A stretch of 64,000 bases of DNA, from assembly GCA_027365225.1 (NCBI GenBank), contig DAHXNV010000008.1, positions 1-64,000 of the forward strand. Direction: 5' to 3'. Under the pieces are notes generated by a model. The model saw only the letters and a program-made list of their open reading frames with translations, was not told where the DNA came from and ran no database searches. Below, one piece after another: positions 59,025 to 64,000 of this stretch; within the stretch, counting starts at the first letter, position 1; every line of letters begins with the position of its first letter. The position numbers and the translations under genes were made by a program. This stretch comes from Gammaproteobacteria bacterium. GTDB taxonomy: Bacteria; Pseudomonadota; Gammaproteobacteria; Steroidobacterales; Steroidobacteraceae.

Positions 59025-60839
59025 GTGGACGCCACCGATACCTCGCATCCCGATTATTACCATCGAGTGGTTGACTGTCAGTGGGCGTGTCCGGCGCACA
59101 CGGACGTTCCCGAATACATCCGCCTCATCGCCCAGGGCCTGTTCACCGAGGCCTATCTTCTCAATCGTCAATCCAACGTCTTTCCCGCCATTCTCGGCCG
59201 GGTGTGTGACCGGCCGTGCGAGCCGGCCTGCCGGCGCGGCCGGATCGAGAGCAAGCCGGTGGCCATCTGCCGGCTCAAGCGCGTGGCGGCGGACAATCGC
59301 GGCGACATCACCGGGCGGCTGCCGCCCGTGCCGCGCCTGAAGAACGGCAAGCGCATCGCCTGCATCGGTGCCGGCTGCGCCTCGCTCACGGTGGCCAACG
59401 ATCTGCTGCCGCTCGGTTACGAGGTGACGATCTTCGAGCAGAACGATCGGCCCGGCGGACTGATGCGCAGCAACATCCCGGCGTTCCGGCTGCCGGAGCC
59501 GGTGCTCGATGAGGAGATCGGGATGATCCTCGGGATGGGGGTCGAGCTGCGTCTCGGCGAGCGTATCGACAGCCTCCGCGCCCTGATCGAGACCGGGCGC
59601 TTCGATGCGGTGTTCGTCGGCTCGGGCGCGCCGAAGGGCAAGGAGCTGCGTTTGCCGGGACGCGACGAGGCCGCGGCCAACGTGCACATCGGTATCAGCT
59701 GGCTCGAGTCGGTCGCGTTCGGACACGTCGATCGCATCGGCGAGCGAGTACTCATCATCGGCGTCGGCAATACGGCGATGGACTGCTGCCGCACCAGCCT
59801 GCGGCTCGGGGCCCGCACGGTGCGGGTCATCGCGCGCAAGCCGCGCGGCTTCTTCAAGGCCTCGCCCTGGGAGCTCGAGGACGCCGAAGAGGAAAACGTC
59901 GAGATCCTCGTCAACCGCTCGCCGAAGGCGTTCGTGATCGACAACGGCCGCCTGGCCGGCATGCGCTTCGAGTGCATGGAATACGAGCTGGACGCGCACG
60001 GCCGCATCGTCGCGGAGCGGGTCGCCGACGAGCAGTTCCTCCCGGCCGACGACGTGATCCTCGCGATCGGCCAGGAGAACGCCTTCCCGTGGATCGAGCG
60101 CGACCTCGGCATCGCGTTCGACAAATGGAACGTGCCGGTCGTCGACGCGAGGACGTTCCAGTCCACCCGTCCCGGCGTTTTCTTCGGCGGCGATGCGGCG
60201 TTCGGACCGAAGAACATCATCTGGGCCGTGGAGCACGGCCATCAGGCGGCGATCTCGATTCACCGCCACTGCCACGGCGAGCCGCTCACCGAGCGCCTCC
60301 CTCCCGGGCTCAACCTGCAGAGCCGCAAGATGGGCATGCACGAGTGGGCCTATGCGAACGACTACGCGCCGATCGAGCGCCGGCTGATGCCGCACGTATC
60401 GTTGAAGGAGCGGTTCAAGAAGCTGAATATCGAGGTCGAGCTCGGCTTCAGTGCCGAGCAGGCCGCCGCGGAGGCGCAGCGCTGCCTCAACTGCGACGTG
60501 CAGACGGTGTTCAGCGCGAAGCTGTGCATCGAATGCGACGCCTGCATCGACATCTGTCCGGTCGATTGCCTGACGATCACGAGCAACGGCACGGAAGTCG
60601 AGCTGCGCGCGCACCTGAAGGCGCCCGCGCAGAATCTCGCGCAGCCGCTGTACGTGTCGGCGGCGCTGCCGCAGACCGGCCGGGTGATGGTCAAGGACGA
60701 GGACCTGTGCGTGCATTGCGGGCTGTGCGCCGAGCGCTGCCCCACCGCCGCCTGGGACATGCAGAAATCCCTCCTTCATTGGCCGCATGCCGAGGACGAG
60801 GCCCGCGCGCTGGAGCAGCGCAAGCCCAAGATCGCCTGA
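59025..60839 (+). CDS. GltD-like FAD/iron-sulfur oxidoreductase subunit
   Basis: This 604-residue protein starts at GTG 59025, giving the conserved opening DTSHPDYYHRVVDCQWACPAH. The N-terminal cysteines (CQWAC, CDRPCEPAC) bind an iron-sulfur cluster. An FAD-binding loop (GAGCASLTVANDLLPLGYEV, with Cys where Pro is usual) and an NAD(P) loop (GVGNTAMDCCR) follow, with FGGDAAFGPKNIIWAVEHGH. The C-terminus carries two [4Fe-4S] sets (CIECDACIDICP; CVHCGLCAERCP). It resembles the glutamate synthase small-subunit fold and should move electrons between NAD(P)H and ferredoxin-like centres for the 2-oxoacid oxidoreductase encoded next. This allows the enzyme to work without free ferredoxin. Confidence 0.85.
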   Translation: MDATDTSHPDYYHRVVDCQWACPAHTDVPEYIRLIAQGLFTEAYLLNRQSNVFPAILGRVCDRPCEPACRRGRIESKPVAICRLKRVAADNRGDITGRLPPVPRLKNGKRIACIGAGCASLTVANDLLPLGYEVTIFEQNDRPGGLMRSNIPAFRLPEPVLDEEIGMILGMGVELRLGERIDSLRALIETGRFDAVFVGSGAPKGKELRLPGRDEAAANVHIGISWLESVAFGHVDRIGERVLIIGVGNTAMDCCRTSLRLGARTVRVIARKPRGFFKASPWELEDAEEENVEILVNRSPKAFVIDNGRLAGMRFECMEYELDAHGRIVAERVADEQFLPADDVILAIGQENAFPWIERDLGIAFDKWNVPVVDARTFQSTRPGVFFGGDAAFGPKNIIWAVEHGHQAAISIHRHCHGEPLTERLPPGLNLQSRKMGMHEWAYANDYAPIERRLMPHVSLKERFKKLNIEVELGFSAEQAAAEAQRCLNCDVQTVFSAKLCIECDACIDICPVDCLTITSNGTEVELRAHLKAPAQNLAQPLYVSAALPQTGRVMVKDEDLCVHCGLCAERCPTAAWDMQKSLLHWPHAEDEARALEQRKPKIA

Positions 60840-60959
60840 CCCCGCCATCGTGGAGCCACCATCGGCAACAGCCACGGACCCCCCGTGCTCGCCCGCCCAG
60901 GGTCGCGCCGCGATCGCTGTCTGCCCGATGCACCGTTCGTCAATGACTTGCCAAGCGCC

Positions 60960-62888
60960 ATGACAACCGCCAACCGCGTCAATGATTTCACCATCAAGAT
61001 CGCCACGGTCAACGGCACCGGCTCGGCGAGTGCCAACACGCTGCTGATGAAGTCGATTTTCCGCAGCGGCGTGCCGGTGATGGGCAAGAACTTCTTTCCG
61101 TCGAATATCCAGGGGTTGCCGACCTGGTACGAGATTCGTGTCTCGCGGGACGGGCACGTGGCCCGCGCCGGCACGGTGGACCTGATGGTGGCGCTCAATC
61201 CCGAAACCTACGCGCGCGACGTGCGCGAGCTCGCCCCGGGCGGCTACCTGCTGTACGACTCCACCTGGCCGCGCCCGGTGCTGCTGTCGCGCGCCGACAT
61301 CACCGTCATCGGCGTGCCGCTGGCGAAGCTGTGCAACGAGAACTTCACCGGCGTGCGCACCCGCATCCTGATGAAGAACATCTGCTACGCGGGCGCACTC
61401 GCGGCGCTGCTGAACCTCGACCTCGAGCGGATCCGCGATCTGCTCGGCGAGACCTACGGGCGCAAGCCGCAGCTGCTCGAAAGCAACATGAAGGCCATCA
61501 CGTTGGGCTTCGAGTACACGCGCGCGCATTTTCCCTGCCCGCTGCCACTGTCGGTCGAGCGGATGGATCGCACCGCCGGGCACATCATGATCGACGGCAA
61601 CACGGCGGCCGCGCTCGGGTGTGTATTCGCCGGCGCGACCGTGGCGGCGTGGTACCCCATCACGCCCTCGACGTCGCTGATGGACGCCTTCAAGCGCTTC
61701 TGCGAGCGCCTGCGTATCGACCCGGACAGCGGCGCAAAGCGCTTCGCGTTCATCCAGGCGGAGGATGAGCTGGCCGCGATCGGCATGGTGCTCGGCGCGG
61801 CATGGAACGGCGCGCGCGCCTTCACCGCGACTTCGGGGCCCGGCATCTCGCTGATGAACGAGTTTCTCGGGCTGGCGTACTACGCCGAGGTGCCGGCGGT
61901 GGTGTTCGATATCCAGCGCGTGGGTCCTTCCACCGGTATGCCGACGCGCACGCAGCAGGGCGATCTGTTGTCCTGCGCCTACGCCTCGCACGGGGATACG
62001 CGCCACATCTGTCTGTATCCCGCCGACCCCGGGGAATGCTTCCAAATGGCGGTCGAGGCATTCGATCTGGCCGAGCGGCTGCAGACCCCCGTGCTGGTCG
62101 TGTCCGACCTCGACATCGGCATGAACGATTGGATGGTCCGCGAGTTCCCGTGGGACGACGCCTACCGGCCCGATCGCGGCAAGGTGTTGACCGCCGAGCA
62201 GATCGAGTCGCTGGAGAAGTTTCACCGCTATCTCGACCCGGACGGTGACGGCATTCCCTGGCGCACGCTCCCGGGCGTGCACCCCAAGGCGGCCTATTTC
62301 ACGCGCGGTTCGGGCCACAACCAGTTCGGCGCGTACACCGAGGACGCCGCGGAGTACCAACAGGTCCTCGACCGGCTGTTGAGAAAATGGCAGACCGCCA
62401 GGCAGTGCGTGCCGCGCGCGCTGCTCGAGGGCGAGGGGAGCGAGATCGGCATCGTGTCGATCGGCAGCGGCGACAGTGCGGTGCGCGAGGCGCTGGCGTT
62501 GCTGCGTGCGCAGGGCGTCGCGATCGACTATCTGCGGGTGCGGGCGTTCCCATTCGGCGAGGAGGTCGAGCGCTTCCTCGCCGGTCACCGGCTGGTGTTC
62601 GTTGCCGAGCAGAACCGCGATGCGCAGTTGCGCGCCCTTTTGACGCTGGAGACGGCGGTCGAGAAGGCCAAGCTGAGATCCCTGCTGCACTACAGCGGCT
62701 TGCCCGTGAGTTCGCGGTTCATCGTCGATGGCGTCCTCGCCGAGGTGCGTGGCCCGGCGGGGGCGAGTCACGGTCGCCGCGATCGGCCGGTCCCGGAGGG
62801 TCAGGCCGGATCGGATGCCGCGGCAGAGGCGGCCGCGATCTCCGGGCGCGAAGCCCTCTCGCCCGCGCCAGCCACGACCACCGTGTGA
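60960..62888 (+). CDS. 2-oxoacid:acceptor oxidoreductase, fused gamma-alpha subunit
   Basis: This 642-residue protein has an N-terminal gamma domain (about 1-190: TVNGTGSASANTLLMKSIF, PSNIQGLPTWYEIRVS) fused to the alpha/pyrimidine domain (about 215-600: GNTAAALGCVFAGATVAAWYPITPSTS (in parts), ATSGPGISLMNEF, VVFDIQRVGPSTGMPTRTQQGDL). It belongs to the KorA type and decarboxylates a 2-oxoacid (2-oxoglutarate or a branched/aromatic one) to acyl-CoA with low-potential electron transfer. ATG 60960 begins the conserved region. The C-terminal 50 residues are low-complexity. It overlaps the beta-subunit gene by one base. Confidence 0.87.
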   Translation: MTTANRVNDFTIKIATVNGTGSASANTLLMKSIFRSGVPVMGKNFFPSNIQGLPTWYEIRVSRDGHVARAGTVDLMVALNPETYARDVRELAPGGYLLYDSTWPRPVLLSRADITVIGVPLAKLCNENFTGVRTRILMKNICYAGALAALLNLDLERIRDLLGETYGRKPQLLESNMKAITLGFEYTRAHFPCPLPLSVERMDRTAGHIMIDGNTAAALGCVFAGATVAAWYPITPSTSLMDAFKRFCERLRIDPDSGAKRFAFIQAEDELAAIGMVLGAAWNGARAFTATSGPGISLMNEFLGLAYYAEVPAVVFDIQRVGPSTGMPTRTQQGDLLSCAYASHGDTRHICLYPADPGECFQMAVEAFDLAERLQTPVLVVSDLDIGMNDWMVREFPWDDAYRPDRGKVLTAEQIESLEKFHRYLDPDGDGIPWRTLPGVHPKAAYFTRGSGHNQFGAYTEDAAEYQQVLDRLLRKWQTARQCVPRALLEGEGSEIGIVSIGSGDSAVREALALLRAQGVAIDYLRVRAFPFGEEVERFLAGHRLVFVAEQNRDAQLRALLTLETAVEKAKLRSLLHYSGLPVSSRFIVDGVLAEVRGPAGASHGRRDRPVPEGQAGSDAAAEAAAISGREALSPAPATTTV

Positions 62889-63964
62889 TGCCGGAACCCA
62901 CCATGACCTTCATCGCCAAGCCCAAAGTCACCCACCCGTCACTGCCGCCGAACGCGCTCGGCCTGACGCGCCGCGCCTACGAGGGGGCGCTCTCGACGCT
63001 GTGCGCCGGCTGCGGTCACGATTCGATCACGGCGGCGATCGTGGAGGCCTGCTGGCGCCTGTCGCTCGAGCCGCAGAACCTCGTGAAGCTCTCGGGCATC
63101 GGCTGCTCGTCCAAGACCACGGCCTATTTCGTCAGCGGGGCGCACGGCTTCAACGCGGTGCACGGCCGCATGCCCTCGATCGCGACCGGTGCGAATGCCG
63201 CCAATCGGCGCTTGAGCTACATCGGTGTCTCTGGCGACGGCGATACCCTCTCGATCGGGCTCGGGCAGTTCTGTCATGCGATCCGCCGCAATCTCGACAT
63301 GCTGTACATCATCGAGAACAACGGGGTGTACGGCCTCACCAAGGGTCAGTTTTCCGCTTCGGCCGATATCGGCAGTCGTGCCAAGAAGGGCGAGACCAAT
63401 CGCCAACCGCCCATCGATCCGGTGCTGCTCGCGCTCGATCTCGGTGCTCCCTTCGTGGCGCGCAGCTTCTCCGGCGACAAGCGCCAGCTCGTGCCGCTGA
63501 TCGAGGCGGGCCTGAAGCACCGTGGCTTTGCGCTCATCGACATACTCTCCCCCTGCGTGACGTTCAACGACCACGAGGGCTCGACCAAGAGCTACGCGTA
63601 TACACGGGAGCACTATGAGCCGGCGGTGCTCGCCGATTTCGTGCCCCGCGAGCAGCCCATCAGCATCGACTACCCCCCCGGCGAGGCCCGCGAGGTGGCG
63701 TTGCATGACGGCAGCCGCATCGTGCTGCGCAAGATCGGTGCCGACTACGATCCGACCGACCGGACGGCGGCGCATGCGGCCGTGCAGGCCCGGGGGGGCT
63801 CTGGGGAATACCTGACCGGGCTGATCTACCTCGAGGCGGCGGACCGGCACGCGGAGTTCCACCAGGTGAACGCGACGCCGGAGGCGCCCCTGAACAGCCT
63901 GCCGTTCGAGCAGCTCTCGCCCGGATCCACCGCGTTGCGGACGATTCTCGCCCGCTATCGATGA
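62888..63964 (+). CDS. 2-oxoacid:acceptor oxidoreductase, beta subunit (TPP)
   Basis: This 358-residue protein carries the thiamine diphosphate site GVSGDGDTLSIG...IENNGVYGLTKGQ and the four cysteines of the beta [4Fe-4S] cluster (LCAGCGHD, GIGCSSK, LSPCVTFND). It completes the KorAB-type enzyme. ATG 62888 sits in TGATG with the upstream stop; ATG 62903 is an alternative. HGRMPSIATGANAANR matches 2-oxoglutarate:acceptor oxidoreductases; the substrate is not proven. Confidence 0.88.
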   Translation: MPEPTMTFIAKPKVTHPSLPPNALGLTRRAYEGALSTLCAGCGHDSITAAIVEACWRLSLEPQNLVKLSGIGCSSKTTAYFVSGAHGFNAVHGRMPSIATGANAANRRLSYIGVSGDGDTLSIGLGQFCHAIRRNLDMLYIIENNGVYGLTKGQFSASADIGSRAKKGETNRQPPIDPVLLALDLGAPFVARSFSGDKRQLVPLIEAGLKHRGFALIDILSPCVTFNDHEGSTKSYAYTREHYEPAVLADFVPREQPISIDYPPGEAREVALHDGSRIVLRKIGADYDPTDRTAAHAAVQARGGSGEYLTGLIYLEAADRHAEFHQVNATPEAPLNSLPFEQLSPGSTALRTILARYR

Positions 63965-64000
63965 GCGGCCGGCGGATGCTGCTTGTGTCTGATGAGCAGA
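63961..64000 (+). CDS. Start of a further gene in the oxidoreductase operon (3' end outside window)
   Basis: ATG 63961 overlaps the beta-subunit stop (ATGA). The 13 visible codons read MSGRRMLLVSDEQ. The overlap suggests a fourth co-translated protein; too little is present to name it. Confidence 0.45.
   Translation, partial: MSGRRMLLVSDEQ

Noticed and set aside
58992-62771. A 1,259-codon open frame on the minus strand
   Set aside because: It is exactly antisense to two well-identified oxidoreductase genes. Its translation is rich in Arg, His, Gln and Ala with no recognisable domain, the usual mirror of GC-rich codon use.
1-64000. CRISPR arrays, insertion sequences, prophage genes, rRNA
   Set aside because: No spaced short repeats, transposases, phage structural genes or rRNA segments were seen on either strand.

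Overview
The window is high-GC bacterial chromosome with no plasmid, phage or rRNA content. Gene families and order point to a gammaproteobacterium near Xanthomonadales/Nevskiales (for example a Steroidobacteraceae-like lineage). The supporting features are ubiE-ubiJ-ubiB, dapF-DUF484-xerC, hslVU, dsbA-engB-(sRNA)-polA, algZ-algR close to argH, and an N-acylornithine carbamoyltransferase in place of an ordinary ornithine carbamoyltransferase. This placement is inferred from family resemblance recalled without database search.

Layout. (1) 1-14,724: a non-phosphorylative sugar-acid catabolic region. It holds two SDR dehydrogenases, an FMN and an FAD 2-hydroxyacid dehydrogenase, a FadR-type GntR regulator, a FucP-like permease, an FAH-superfamily (AraD1/GguC-like) enzyme, two aldehyde dehydrogenases and an MFS transporter, with a diguanylate cyclase and a sulfotransferase between them. 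(2) 14,762-22,295: pyruvate carboxylase, isoaspartyl peptidase, an orphan FlhC-like zinc protein, NudC and a TANGO2 protein. (3) 22,340-22,689: a frameshifted remnant that looks like the first residues of TamA joined to the last residues of TamB. (4) 22,705-30,957: one continuous arginine operon, argR-argG-X-argC-argD-argF'-argB-argH, behind two tandem ARG boxes. (5) 31,240-41,385: a secreted truncated haemoglobin with a DUF3034 outer-membrane protein, algZ-algR, dapF-DUF484-xerC, hslVU and two tandem DsbA proteins. (6) 41,446-48,926: engB, a predicted sigma-E-dependent sRNA at the Spot 42/ErsA position, succinate-semialdehyde dehydrogenase, polA, lptM and small metabolic genes. (7) 49,152-58,701: amtB with a sigma-54/NtrC promoter, ubiK, comM, a broken cytochrome c5, tRNA-Arg(CCG) with a decayed second copy, DUF481, GST and ubiBJE. 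(8) 58,702-64,000: an attenuated leader followed by a three-gene 2-oxoacid:acceptor oxidoreductase operon and the first codons of a further gene.

The most notable system is the arginine operon. ArgF' has Ala90 at the position that decides N-acetyl- versus N-succinyl-ornithine specificity (Glu in the Xanthomonas acetyl enzyme, Pro in the Bacteroides succinyl enzyme). This predicts a succinylated arginine route. The operon has no GNAT or ArgJ acylglutamate synthase. Instead it carries X, a P-loop protein resembling DUF1611, a family that includes the D-glutamate N-acetyltransferase DgcN. X is therefore a candidate for a new type of acyl-glutamate synthase. The second most notable item is the sRNA candidate at 42,026-42,136: a sigma-E promoter match, three hairpins and an intrinsic terminator, in the same place and orientation as Spot 42 and ErsA.
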